NCBI GenBank assembly: GCA_964553325.1
Contig: CAZKKI010000042.1
Span: forward strand, 1 to 31,485
Direction: 5' to 3'
Length of the DNA stretch: 31,485 nucleotides
From: BMS3ABIN04 sp964553325
GTDB lineage: Bacteria; Bacteroidota; Ignavibacteria; Ignavibacteriales; Melioribacteraceae
Shown: positions 8,452-16,842 of the stretch, piece by piece
Layout: each line of letters begins with the position of its first letter
Numbering within the stretch: the first letter of the stretch is position 1
The notes under the pieces: generated by a model
Told to the model about the DNA's origin: nothing
The model's database searches: none
Seen by the model: the letters and a program-made list of their open reading frames with translations, nothing else
Position numbers and translations under genes: made by a program

Positions 8452-11400
8452 TTAATCGTTCTTTTTAATTTTGTAAATTGCGGAAGTTAACGGAACCGTA
8501 AAAGTGAATGTTGAGCCTTCTCCTTTTTTGCTTTCGCACCAAATTTTGCCGTGATTTCTTTCAATTAACTCTTTACACAAAATTAGCCCCAAACCCGTTC
8601 CCCGTTCTTCGCTTGTTCCTATTGTTGAATGATGAACGTCTATCCTGAATAATTTGTTTAGATTGTGCTTTTCTATGCCCACTCCGGTATCGTGAATGCT
8701 GATTTCAACGAAACCGTTTGATATTCTTGCCGATATTGTAACCTTACCGCCCGGATAATTAAATTTCAAAGAGTTTGTAAGCAGGTTTTGCAGTACGGAA
8801 GTCAGCATATTTTGATCCGCATAAACGAACAGGTTTTCCCTTACAAGGTTTTCGATTTTGATGTCTTTGTTCATCGCTTTGAATTCAATAAAACCAATCG
8901 TATTATCTATTAGCTTTTTGATATCGAAACTGGAGGGATTAAATTCGATTTTACCGTTTTGAATACGTGCCCACTCCAACAGATTTTGAATCAGCTCGTA
9001 AACCTTGCGGATGGAGCGATTCATATTTTCAAAAGCGTTTTGTATTTCTTCTTTCGAAAGATTTTTCAGTTCGTTCTGCAACCATTCGGAATAACCAAGC
9101 AGTGAAGAAAACGGACTTTTTAAGTCGTGAGCAATGATTGAGAAAAATTTATCTTTGTTTTTGTTGGAAATTCTTAATTCTTTTTCCGATTTACGCAATG
9201 CCGCCTCGGTTTTTTTGCGCGCGTTTATTTCGTTTTCCAATTCGATGGTTCTACGCTTTACAAGTTTCTCCAGTTTTATGTTTTGTCGTTCAATCGTTTT
9301 GATTCTGATACGGAATATCCAGAAAATCAATCCGGCCGCCAAAAGTATTACCGAAATCCGGAACCACCATGTTAACCAGAAAGGTGGAATAATTTCAATA
9401 ACGATGGACGTCCCGCTTTCATTCCAAACCCCGTCGTTGTTCGATGCTTTTACGCGGAAAACATAAACTCCGGGATCGATATTCGTATAATAAGCGACAC
9501 GGTTGTTCCCGTTATAGACCCATTCGTCGTTAAATCCTTCAAGTTTATAGGCATATTGATTTTTAAGGGGATTCGAATAATCGAGCGCCGCAAACTCAAT
9601 GGCGAAAGTATTTTCGTCGTAATTAAGTTTAATTTTTCCGAATTTTTTAATTTCTTCCTTGAATTTGATATCCTCGTTGAATCTCCTAACCGAAGTAATC
9701 ACGACTTGCGGTTTAAGTTTGTTGATTGTTATTTTTTCCGGGTCGAAAATTGTGAGCCCTTCCAAACCACCGATTACGATTGAACCGTCTTTTAATTTTG
9801 CTCCGGCGGAATTAAGTTGATCGGTAACCAAACCGTCGCTTTCGAAGTAATTGTTAAATTCCAAATCGTTCAATTCAAGTCTGGTCAATCCTTTGTTTGT
9901 ACTAATCCATAAGTGGTTATAGTTATCGGGTGTGATTTTCTGAACCGAATTGTTTGCTAGCCCTTCTTCTTCCGTAAAAGAATAAAATTTATTTTCCTCA
10001 TAAACATATTTGTTTAACCCGCCGCCGATTGTTCCTATCCACAAGTTACCGAATTTATCTTCCAAAATTGTTTTAACCGCATTGTTGCTAAGCGAGTACT
10101 TGTTGTTTTTTTCGTGGCGGAAATGCAAAAATTCGTTTTTTGCAGGATCGTATAAATTTAACCCGCCGCTGTTTGTTCCTATCCACAGATTTTTCCGACT
10201 GTCTTCATAAATAACCGAAATTATATTTTCGCTTACGGTTGTTGTGTCGCCGGCTTTATGAAGATAACGCGTAAACTTCATGCTGTCTCTGTCGAGTAGA
10301 TTCAGTCCGCCGCCCCAAGTACCTATCCACAAGTTGTTTTTGCTGTCTTCGTAAATGCACGAGATGTTATTGTAGCTTATGGTCGAAGGATCGTTATAGT
10401 CGTGTTTGAAAACTTCGAATGTTTCTTTTTCCCTGTCGAATTTGGCTAAACCGTCGTATGTTCCAACCCAAAGATCGTTGTTGGTGTCAATAAGAATGCT
10501 CCAAACGATATCGTTCGGTAGAGTGCCGCTTTCTCCGGGAACGTTTACGTAATGAACAAAGGAGTTTGTCTTTCGGTCGTATTTGTTTAATCCTCCGTTC
10601 CATGTTCCTATCCACAAAATGCCGTTGGAATCTTCACATACGGATAAAACTTCGCCGGCGGAGAGGCTGTTTTCTGAATTATACGGATCGTGTTTAAGGT
10701 TTATGAAATTTTGTTTGAAAGGAGAAAATTTGTTTATTCCTTTGCCCGAACCCACCCAAATGTTGCCGGTTCTGTCTTTTAATATGGCATGAATCCAATT
10801 ATCGGAAATACCGTCAGGGTTAGTCGGATTATACAAAATTTGTGTAAGAGAGTTTTCGATTAAATTTATGTGAAATAATCCGCTGTGATGAGTTCCCACC
10901 CAAACTTTTCCGTTATCGTCAATCAATATCGACTGTACGGCAATCGAATTCAGTATTTGCATCGTGGTATCGGTGAACTCTTCAAACTTTTCTTTTTCCT
11001 TGTTAAATTTTAATAGACCTTGGTTAGTTCCGACCAGCAAATAATTATCACTTAAATTTTTGACTACTTTAACTTTGTTTTTTCTGATGGTTTCCGGACT
11101 GCCGGAAGAGATGTAAAATCTTTTGAATTCCTTAGTGATTTTATCGAACTTATTCAACCCCCCGTTCCATATTCCAATCCACAAATCACCTTTCAAATCT
11201 TTGCAAATTTCGTTTACGCCGCCGCGTGAAATTGTAAGCGAATCGTTTTCAACATTAACATAATGCGTAAATTCTTTTGTTTTGATGTCGTATTTATCCA
11301 AACCTTTCGATGTGCCTATCCAGACGGTGTTTGAGTCTTCAATAAAAATCGACCAAATTCTGTTGCTAAGTAAAGAGTTGGGATTTTTCGGTTCGTTTTT

Positions 11401-11781
11401 TAGATTGGTGAAAACTTCCGCATCGGTATCGAGAATAAACACACCGCTTCTTGAAGTTCCTATCCATAATCTACCTGCGCTGTCTTCTTCGATAACTTGA
11501 ATCCAATTGTCTTTAATTGATGTTGAATCGTGCGGGTTATTTTTGTAAATAAAGAATTCGTATCCGTCGTATTTATTCAATCCGTCTTGAGTTCCGAACC
11601 ATAAAAATCCGTTACTGTCTTGAAAAATATCGTGAATTACGGCGTGGGAAAGTCCGTCGTCGATAGTTAAATGATCGAACCGGAAATTACTTTGAGCTTT
11701 TACGGAATTGCCGAGCAGAATAATCGCTAATAAAAACGGTATGAGCACCGAAGGGGATTTTCCGTAAAAATTTTTCATCAA
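8452..11781 (-). CDS. Periplasmic two-propeller sensor histidine kinase
   Basis: A membrane sensor kinase of 1109 residues. It has a signal peptide (1-30, ending VKAQ) and then 14 Reg_prop repeats with LWIGT-type cores every 45-50 residues (about 62 to 669), enough for two seven-bladed propellers. A Y_Y_Y domain follows (about 735-798, YAYKLEGFNDEWVYNGNN), then one membrane helix (about 803-825) and a short coiled coil. The HisKA domain has phospho-acceptor His885 (AHDLKSPF). The ATPase domain shows the N box (QNLLTNSLKF), G1 (HDTGVGIE) and G2 (GTGLGLILCKEL). The architecture matches hybrid sensors of Bacteroidetes, but the receiver and AraC output domains are absent, so it must signal to a separate regulator, and none is in the window. 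Its place just before pncB-pncA suggests a shared transcript. Its ligand is unknown. Confidence 0.93.
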   Translation of the reverse strand: MMKNFYGKSPSVLIPFLLAIILLGNSVKAQSNFRFDHLTIDDGLSHAVIHDIFQDSNGFLWFGTQDGLNKYDGYEFFIYKNNPHDSTSIKDNWIQVIEEDSAGRLWIGTSRSGVFILDTDAEVFTNLKNEPKNPNSLLSNRIWSIFIEDSNTVWIGTSKGLDKYDIKTKEFTHYVNVENDSLTISRGGVNEICKDLKGDLWIGIWNGGLNKFDKITKEFKRFYISSGSPETIRKNKVKVVKNLSDNYLLVGTNQGLLKFNKEKEKFEEFTDTTMQILNSIAVQSILIDDNGKVWVGTHHSGLFHINLIENSLTQILYNPTNPDGISDNWIHAILKDRTGNIWVGSGKGINKFSPFKQNFINLKHDPYNSENSLSAGEVLSVCEDSNGILWIGTWNGGLNKYDRKTNSFVHYVNVPGESGTLPNDIVWSILIDTNNDLWVGTYDGLAKFDREKETFEVFKHDYNDPSTISYNNISCIYEDSKNNLWIGTWGGGLNLLDRDSMKFTRYLHKAGDTTTVSENIISVIYEDSRKNLWIGTNSGGLNLYDPAKNEFLHFRHEKNNKYSLSNNAVKTILEDKFGNLWIGTIGGGLNKYVYEENKFYSFTEEEGLANNSVQKITPDNYNHLWISTNKGLTRLELNDLEFNNYFESDGLVTDQLNSAGAKLKDGSIVIGGLEGLTIFDPEKITINKLKPQVVITSVRRFNEDIKFKEEIKKFGKIKLNYDENTFAIEFAALDYSNPLKNQYAYKLEGFNDEWVYNGNNRVAYYTNIDPGVYVFRVKASNNDGVWNESGTSIVIEIIPPFWLTWWFRISVILLAAGLIFWIFRIRIKTIERQNIKLEKLVKRRTIELENEINARKKTEAALRKSEKELRISNKNKDKFFSIIAHDLKSPFSSLLGYSEWLQNELKNLSKEEIQNAFENMNRSIRKVYELIQNLLEWARIQNGKIEFNPSSFDIKKLIDNTIGFIEFKAMNKDIKIENLVRENLFVYADQNMLTSVLQNLLTNSLKFNYPGGKVTISARISNGFVEISIHDTGVGIEKHNLNKLFRIDVHHSTIGTSEERGTGLGLILCKELIERNHGKIWCESKKGEGSTFTFTVPLTSAIYKIKKND

Positions 11782-11865
11782 TTTTGCCGAGATTTTTTTG
11801 AATGCAATCGATAATTTATCAAATTCAAAGGATAAATATGCATATAATTTCGGATAGCTGTAATC

Positions 11866-12612
11866 TCAATATTTTAAGTTTAATGCATCAGCCAAAAGTT
11901 CGAATGCTTCGGTTGCTTTGGCATTTATATAAACATCGGTAATTTTGTGCGTGTATGCGGAGCTATCCGGATTAACCTCGATAATTTTTGCACCGTGTTC
12001 TTTGGCGTGAAAAGGAATTAAAGAAGCGGGCATAATTTCACCGGTTGTTCCAATCACAAGCAGCACGTCCGCTTTTTCCGCTTCTTCGAACGAACGTGTT
12101 CTTGCCGGTTCGGGAATCGCTTCGCCGAAAAAAATAAAATCGGGTTTTAATACGCTTTCGCACTTCGCGCATTTGGGAGGTAAAGTTTCCAGACTTATTT
12201 CGGAGGCGCCGTATTTTTCCCCGCATCCAGTACAAATCAAATCGCGCGAATTGCCGTGAAACTCGTAAACGACCTTGCTTCCCGCTTCATAATGTAAATT
12301 ATCGATATTTTGTGTTATAACCGCATCGAGCATGTTTTGTTTTTCCATTTCGCTTAAAACGAAATGAGCCGTGTTAGGTTTTGCTTTGCCTAAAAAGTCG
12401 TAAAATATTTCTTTTATTACTTTCCACGATTCCAAGGGTTTTGCGTGAAAGTAATTTATATCGAGTACAATCGGGTCGTATTTACTCCACAAACCTTCTT
12501 TGCCTCTGAACGGCGGAATTCCGCTTTCCACCGAAATACCTGCACCGGTAAAGGCAACGGTCTTTTTCGAATTTTTAATTAAATCCGCAGCCGATTTAAT
12601 TTCCGGATACAT
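11866..12612 (-). CDS. cobB: Sir2-family NAD-dependent protein deacylase
   Basis: Removes acyl groups from lysines using NAD, releasing nicotinamide and O-acyl-ADP-ribose. The 248 residues contain the NAD-binding GAGISVESGIPPFRG (23-37), TQNIDNLH (100-107), catalytic His119 (YEFHGN), four zinc cysteines (127, 130, 148, 151) and GTTGEIMPASLIP (188-200). The start is certain: ATG shares its A with the stop codon of the upstream editing-domain gene (TGATG, 12614-12610), so translation is coupled. Nicotinamide produced here is the substrate of the nicotinamidase a few kilobases downstream on the same strand. An 85-base gap separates it from the sensor kinase. The class III-like Cys spacing is normal and no key residue is missing. 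Confidence 0.95.
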   Translation of the reverse strand: MYPEIKSAADLIKNSKKTVAFTGAGISVESGIPPFRGKEGLWSKYDPIVLDINYFHAKPLESWKVIKEIFYDFLGKAKPNTAHFVLSEMEKQNMLDAVITQNIDNLHYEAGSKVVYEFHGNSRDLICTGCGEKYGASEISLETLPPKCAKCESVLKPDFIFFGEAIPEPARTRSFEEAEKADVLLVIGTTGEIMPASLIPFHAKEHGAKIIEVNPDSSAYTHKITDVYINAKATEAFELLADALNLKY

Positions 12613-13010
12613 CAGATGTCCTTAAACAATCTTGCCAACGGATAACCCGGGGCTTTTAACGTTAAATCCAAAAAATACCCGAAAGGCGTTTGTGCGGTTT
12701 CATAACCTGCATTTTTTAATCGTTCTTCAACTTTATCGAACAATTCTTTCGAAAAGCCGGGATCGGCTTTGCTTTCGGAAAGATGGTTAAACGAATGCAA
12801 TAAAATTTTATCCGTTTCGTTTTTTCGTGCGGCCCACTTCAAGTTCTTTACCAGTTTGGTTTCAACGTAACCCGGTTTTTCCGTATCTTTTTCTTCCACT
12901 TGAATAAAAGCCGCCAAAACATTTTCGTATGTTTTTTCTTCGTTGATTTCTTCAACGTTCTCCAAACCTTTTTTACTTGTTTTGTACCCGAAAACGTCCG
13001 CGTAAATCAT
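12612..13010 (-). CDS. Stand-alone threonyl-tRNA editing domain-like protein
   Basis: A 132-residue protein resembling the N-terminal editing domain of archaeal threonyl-tRNA synthetases (tRNA-Thr_ED family, D-aminoacyl-tRNA deacylase fold). The supporting motifs are KILLHSFNHLSESKADP (68-84) and TPFGYFLDLTLKAPGYPLARL (108-128, written here with family counterparts PFGW and KGHPLAEL in mind). In archaea this domain removes mis-attached serine from tRNA-Thr. As a free-standing bacterial protein its substrate is unknown. No synthetase portion follows; the ORF ends exactly at the sirtuin start codon, with a one-base overlap. A CRP/FNR-like palindrome lies 46-63 bases upstream of its ATG. Family assignment is by motif recognition and has not been checked against a profile. 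Confidence 0.75.
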   Translation of the reverse strand: MIYADVFGYKTSKKGLENVEEINEEKTYENVLAAFIQVEEKDTEKPGYVETKLVKNLKWAARKNETDKILLHSFNHLSESKADPGFSKELFDKVEERLKNAGYETAQTPFGYFLDLTLKAPGYPLARLFKDI

Positions 13011-13055
13011 TAAAAGTTTGATGACTTTTTCTCCTATCTTTTGAAAAATCCGGTT

Positions 13056-13073
13056 TGATGATGTAAATCACAA
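13056..13073. promoter_or_regulatory. CRP/FNR-like operator in divergent promoter region
   Basis: The perfect inner palindrome TGAT-gtaa-ATCA (13059-13070) sits inside a sequence close to the FNR consensus TTGAT-N4-ATCAA and the CRP-type TGTGA-N6-TCACA. It lies between the divergent starts at 13010 (minus) and 13125 (plus). A possible -7 element, TAAATTTA (13093-13100), would put the site about 41 bases before the plus-strand transcript start, the usual activating position. The core recurs near 31030. Confidence 0.5.
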
Positions 13074-13124
13074 TTCCCGAGAATCGGTTCAGTAAATTTA
13101 ATATAAAACCGACGGGAAAGAAAA

Positions 13125-13379
13125 ATGGAAAAAAAAGAATTTGGTTTTGAAGCGCTAAACAATGAAAATAATAACCGTTTATTTGTGAACGGATTTCCGG
13201 TAAAGATACACTCAACGGGATTGATTCGCTCCGAAGAAATTCATCCTGTACAATTCGAAAATTATTTTTACTCGATTCTTCTAAAATCGAGAAGCGAATA
13301 TTATAATCCTGTGAATTTCCGGCACAATCTGGATCCTTCTTTTTGGCAAGATGTTTTGGATTCTTTTTATAAGTTTTAA
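13125..13379 (+). CDS. Small conserved-looking protein of unknown function
   Basis: An 84-residue soluble protein that I do not recognise. It is rich in Asn, Phe and Tyr, with several charged residues and no signal peptide, helix pair or metal motif. The start ATG follows a GGGAAAG ribosome-binding site. Codon choice looks like that of neighbouring genes, and the ORF fills the space between the divergent promoter region and the convergent transporter gene, ending only 3 bases from it. These points, with the operator upstream, favour a real gene over a chance ORF. Its expression may respond to the CRP/FNR-type regulator acting at 13056-13073. Confidence 0.55.
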   Translation: MEKKEFGFEALNNENNNRLFVNGFPVKIHSTGLIRSEEIHPVQFENYFYSILLKSRSEYYNPVNFRHNLDPSFWQDVLDSFYKF

Positions 13380-13382
13380 TTA

Positions 13383-15524
13383 TTAAACTATTGCGCTTTC
13401 AAAACCGGAATCCCGCACAAACAAGCAAGTCGATTTTGTAAGTTCAATCGATTCCCGCATAAAATCAAATGGCAGTTGTTCTCCCAATCCGAATATGTTA
13501 ATATCCGCCCGGGGAGCTTTGGCTATCGATTCTCTGAAATCGCCCGTTATAACATTAAATTCCGTTAATGACGGCAAACGTGTCTGTTCGCTTAAATTTT
13601 GAAGGAAGTTAAACATTTTTTTTACCGATTTTTGATCCTCGGCTACGGTTACCAAATTTATTTTTCCTTCCCAATTTAATTGAAGTTGGAGTGTGATAAG
13701 AATTGCAAGGTGCCAATTGGGACTTTTATCGCGCAACCAGAGATTTATATCTTTCTGTAATCCGAAAGCCATACGCGGATGATGTTTTAAGATAAGAACA
13801 CCAAGATTGTTTTGCTGCGCGTGGGTTACCAGATTTTGAATCATTTGATCTTTAGCGGAATTACTTCCTAGTGTAAGGAAAAGTGCGTTCGGTCTGAAAA
13901 CCATTCCCTGTAAAGTTTGGATTACGAGTTTAGCCCCGTGGAGAAAATCGTTATCCTCGATAACGGTACCGTTTACCAATAATTTTTCGTCTTTCAGCGG
14001 TTTAATTACCTCTTCCAATTCTTCTTTTGTTTCATCCACATCGTGATCTTTTACGGTGAATGCGTAAATGCTTCCGGCCGGATAAGTAATATCTCTGATA
14101 AACAAAAGCGAACCCGCCCATAATTTCGGATTTTCGATCGGTATTAACAAATCCGGTTTCCATGCAACATTATGCCGTGGAAATTTTGCTGCAATCCTGG
14201 AAGCTTGTTCCGCTAAAAGCAAAAACATACCGCCGCGTAAATCGCCCCATTCGGCGGAAAGTCCTTTCTTCGTTAGCCAAACGTAAATTGCAACAACAAT
14301 GATTATGGCAAAGATACTGAATACAGGATCGATTAAAAACATGATTGCAAAACTTCCGAATGCACCGATAAAGGGAACGATTCGGGGGATTTTAAATGTC
14401 GGGCGGAAGCTGATTATTTTCATACTTTGTTGAATAAACACGACAAGGTTCAACATTCCGTAAGTAATCAAGAAAAACATGGTAATTAATGAAGCCAATG
14501 CATTCAAGTTGCCAAGAAGTAATGCGGTAATGATAATCGCACCGGTTACGATTATGGCGTTACGGGGTTCGTTGTGGATTGTTTTCTGCGCAAAAAATTT
14601 GTGGAACGGAATGGTACGCTGTTCGGCCAAAGCCTGTAAAATTCTTGGTGCACCAATCATTGTTCCCAATGCGGATGAGAAAGTTGCCGCAAGAATTCCG
14701 GCTAAAACAAGCGAGCCGAAAAGTGCGTTATCGACCAAAGCCATTTCGTTGGTTCGTAATTCTTCGGGAGAAATATAATATGCAGCGGCAATTGCAAGTC
14801 CGATATAAATTACATAAGTAACGCCGATTGCGGTAAGTGTGCCGAGCGGAATCGATTTTCGGGGATCCTTCAAATCACCCGAAAGATTAGCCCCGGCCAT
14901 TATTCCAGTAACCGCAGGAAAGAATACCGCAAATACTCCCCAGAAAGTTGCGTCTTCGAAGTTGCCGAAAAGTATTACTTCACTGCGCGGTTGATTGGGA
15001 GTAAGTAAAAATGAAATAATGGACAAACCGATTATTGCCAGAATTAAATATTGAATACGGATCGCAAAAACCGTACTGACGTATGAAATTACAAGAAGAA
15101 CCACCCAAGCCGTTATGGCAACGGCAAAATAAGGATGATGCGGAAAAATTCTAATCCAACCTTCCGTAAAACCGATTATGTATAATGAAGCAGAAAGTGT
15201 TTGCGAAATGTAGAACGGCAGTCCGACGCTACCGCCGGCTTCCAAGCCCAACGATTTTGAAATGATCGAATAAGCACCGCCTGCGCCGATTTTTATGTTT
15301 GTGGTTATCGACGCCATGGAAAGACCCGTACTCAAAGTTATTATCTTGGCAAGAGAAATGATTATTATTGCTCCGAGCAAACCGGCGTTCCCTACAACCC
15401 AGCCCAAGCGTAAATACATTATTACGCCGAGGATTGTAAGAACATCGGGTACGAACACACCGCCGAAAGTGCCAAGCTTGGTGAGGCGGAATGAATTTTT
15501 AATTTTTCTTAACAGTTCGTTCAA
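13383..15524 (-). CDS. SLC12-like cation-chloride cotransporter homologue (APC superfamily)
   Basis: A 713-residue protein with about 12 membrane helices in the first 420 residues and a soluble C-terminal domain of about 290. The family signatures resemble Na-K-Cl and K-Cl cotransporters: KLGTFGGVFVPDVLTILG (16-33), MYLRLGWVVGNAG (36-48), GAGGAYSIISKSLGLEAGG (80-98) and ANLSGDLKDPRKSIPLG (212-228). Animal members move chloride with sodium or potassium, but the ions cannot be read from this sequence. The C-terminal region contains FLTLGSNS and alternating strands and helices, as in SLC12 tails. The start appears to be TTG: the frame is closed by a stop 7 codons upstream and no ATG or GTG lies between. 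The 265 bases upstream (15525-15789) hold only its probable promoter region. Confidence 0.85.
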   Translation of the reverse strand: MNELLRKIKNSFRLTKLGTFGGVFVPDVLTILGVIMYLRLGWVVGNAGLLGAIIIISLAKIITLSTGLSMASITTNIKIGAGGAYSIISKSLGLEAGGSVGLPFYISQTLSASLYIIGFTEGWIRIFPHHPYFAVAITAWVVLLVISYVSTVFAIRIQYLILAIIGLSIISFLLTPNQPRSEVILFGNFEDATFWGVFAVFFPAVTGIMAGANLSGDLKDPRKSIPLGTLTAIGVTYVIYIGLAIAAAYYISPEELRTNEMALVDNALFGSLVLAGILAATFSSALGTMIGAPRILQALAEQRTIPFHKFFAQKTIHNEPRNAIIVTGAIIITALLLGNLNALASLITMFFLITYGMLNLVVFIQQSMKIISFRPTFKIPRIVPFIGAFGSFAIMFLIDPVFSIFAIIIVVAIYVWLTKKGLSAEWGDLRGGMFLLLAEQASRIAAKFPRHNVAWKPDLLIPIENPKLWAGSLLFIRDITYPAGSIYAFTVKDHDVDETKEELEEVIKPLKDEKLLVNGTVIEDNDFLHGAKLVIQTLQGMVFRPNALFLTLGSNSAKDQMIQNLVTHAQQNNLGVLILKHHPRMAFGLQKDINLWLRDKSPNWHLAILITLQLQLNWEGKINLVTVAEDQKSVKKMFNFLQNLSEQTRLPSLTEFNVITGDFRESIAKAPRADINIFGLGEQLPFDFMRESIELTKSTCLFVRDSGFESAIV

Positions 15525-15789
15525 ATAACGTTTTTCAATTGATTAATTTGTGCACCCCGTAATTTAAGGATTTCCGCAAATTATTTAAGAAATTTTTTAG
15601 CATGCCGATAAAGTTGCTAAGCAAATAAAATGGGAAGGGATAGCCCGGACAAAAAAACAAGCTGTCTGTAGATGTATCGAATTTAACAATTTGTTCGGTT
15701 TTTATCCGTCGTTTATTTGTGAGCTACGTGGCCGAATGGTCGTAGTCCGTTTAACGAAAGAATTAAGTAGAATGTATTTCCTTCTTTTC
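15525..15789. other. Non-coding gap between transporter and ppk2
   Basis: No ORF with a plausible start and codon use is visible in these 265 bases. A short inverted repeat, CTACG (15724-15728) / CGTAG (15741-15745), is present without a T-run. The minus-strand transporter must have its promoter here, but no confident element is seen. Confidence 0.4.
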
Positions 15790-16647
15790 TTAATCGTTCT
15801 CCAATTGCTTTTTGTACAAATCTATTTTTTGAAGTTCTTCCTTACTTAATTGGGGATATTCCATTTTTAACTTGCTCATCGTATCCACTATCACTTCGGA
15901 AATTACGAGTCGGGTAAACCATTTTTTATCGGCCGGAACCACATACCACGGTGCATGTTTTGCACTTGTGTTTTTAATTGCGTCTTCATAACATTTTTGA
16001 TAATCGTCCCAATATTTACGTTCTTTCAAATCGGCCGAAGAAAATTTCCAGTTTTTAGCCGGATTGTTTAATCTTTCCAGAAATCTTTTCTTTTGAGTTT
16101 CTTTTGAGAGATGCAGAAAAAATTTTATTATGACTATTCCGTTTTCGTAGGCATACTTTTCGAAATCGCGAATATGTTTATATCTTCTTTCCCAAATATC
16201 AGCGGTAATAAATTCTCCGGGGATTTTTTGATATTTAATAAGATTATGAAGTTTAACAACCAATACTTCTTCGTAATACGAACGGTTGAAAATACCGATT
16301 CGTCCGCGTTCCGGAAGAGCTTTATTTGTTCGCCATAGATAATCGTGATCCAATTCCTCCTTTGAAGGTTGTTTGAAACTGAAAACTTGTGTGCCTTGGG
16401 GATTCAGTCCGCTCATAACGTGTTTAATGGCACTGTCTTTACCTGCGGCATCCATCGCTTGAAAAATAATCAAAACGCTGTAACGATCGTGAGCATATAA
16501 CAAATTCTGCAGTTCGAACATTTTTTTCTTGTTCTTTTTCAGTTGTTTTTTGGCGGTTTTTTTATCAAAATCCGCGGTATAGTCGGTCCGGTATTCCGAA
16601 AGTTTAAAATTCTTTCCGGATGAAATTCTAAATTCCGATAAATTCAT
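15790..16647 (-). CDS. ppk2: Polyphosphate kinase 2, class III-like (polyphosphate:AMP/ADP phosphotransferase)
   Basis: Transfers phosphate from polyphosphate to nucleotides in the cytoplasm. The 285 residues carry a Walker A loop, FQAMDAAGKDS (62-72), a Walker B-like segment, GIFNRSYYEEVLVV (118-131), and a lid region rich in Arg/Lys around 185-215. FNRSYYE instead of the FDRSWYN of classes I and II resembles class III enzymes, which can phosphorylate both AMP and ADP; that class call is inference from the motif. The start is clear: ATG preceded by a strong GGGGAGGAATA ribosome-binding site. It is transcribed away from the hypothetical gene at 16843. It could help energy or phosphate stress management alongside the two flanking transporters, but nothing ties them directly. 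Confidence 0.92.
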   Translation of the reverse strand: MNLSEFRISSGKNFKLSEYRTDYTADFDKKTAKKQLKKNKKKMFELQNLLYAHDRYSVLIIFQAMDAAGKDSAIKHVMSGLNPQGTQVFSFKQPSKEELDHDYLWRTNKALPERGRIGIFNRSYYEEVLVVKLHNLIKYQKIPGEFITADIWERRYKHIRDFEKYAYENGIVIIKFFLHLSKETQKKRFLERLNNPAKNWKFSSADLKERKYWDDYQKCYEDAIKNTSAKHAPWYVVPADKKWFTRLVISEVIVDTMSKLKMEYPQLSKEELQKIDLYKKQLEND

Positions 16648-16681
16648 TATTCCTCCCCAATTTTAGCCGATTGTTCGAGTA

Positions 16682-16711
16682 AAAATATAACACTCGTTAT
16701 ACGATTCCAAA
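16682..16711 (-). promoter_or_regulatory. Possible ppk2 promoter
   Basis: On the minus strand TTTG (16711-16708), 18 bases, then TATATTTT (16689-16682) resembles the Bacteroidetes TTTG / TAnnTTTG pair with one mismatch. It lies about 35 bases before the ppk2 ATG. An inverted repeat CGAGT/ACTCG overlaps the -7 element. Confidence 0.35.
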
Positions 16712-16842
16712 TCAAGACACTTGTTTTTACCGGTTCATTGTAAAACCGCGTTATATAAATAAAAATAAAATTATTTGGTACGTGAGGTATAAATTGGTCT
16801 GATATTTGTTCGATAATACCAATAAAATAAGTGGAATTTACT

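Noticed and set aside
10010..11500. DNA repeats such as TTCCTATCCACAA
   Set aside because: They are the codons of the repeated LWIGT-type propeller blades of the sensor kinase, not an independent repeat element.
12973..13215. Minus-strand ORF across the divergent promoter region
   Set aside because: It overlaps the start of the editing-domain gene and most of the small plus-strand gene, and has no ribosome-binding site or recognisable product.
15590..15700. Possible riboswitch in front of the transporter gene
   Set aside because: GC-rich pieces such as GGAAGGGATAGCCCGGAC stand out, but they do not match any riboswitch core I know and no expression platform is visible.
15724..15745. Hairpin CTACG/CGTAG as ppk2 terminator
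   Set aside because: The stem is only 5 bp with a 12-base loop, and there is no T-run on either strand.
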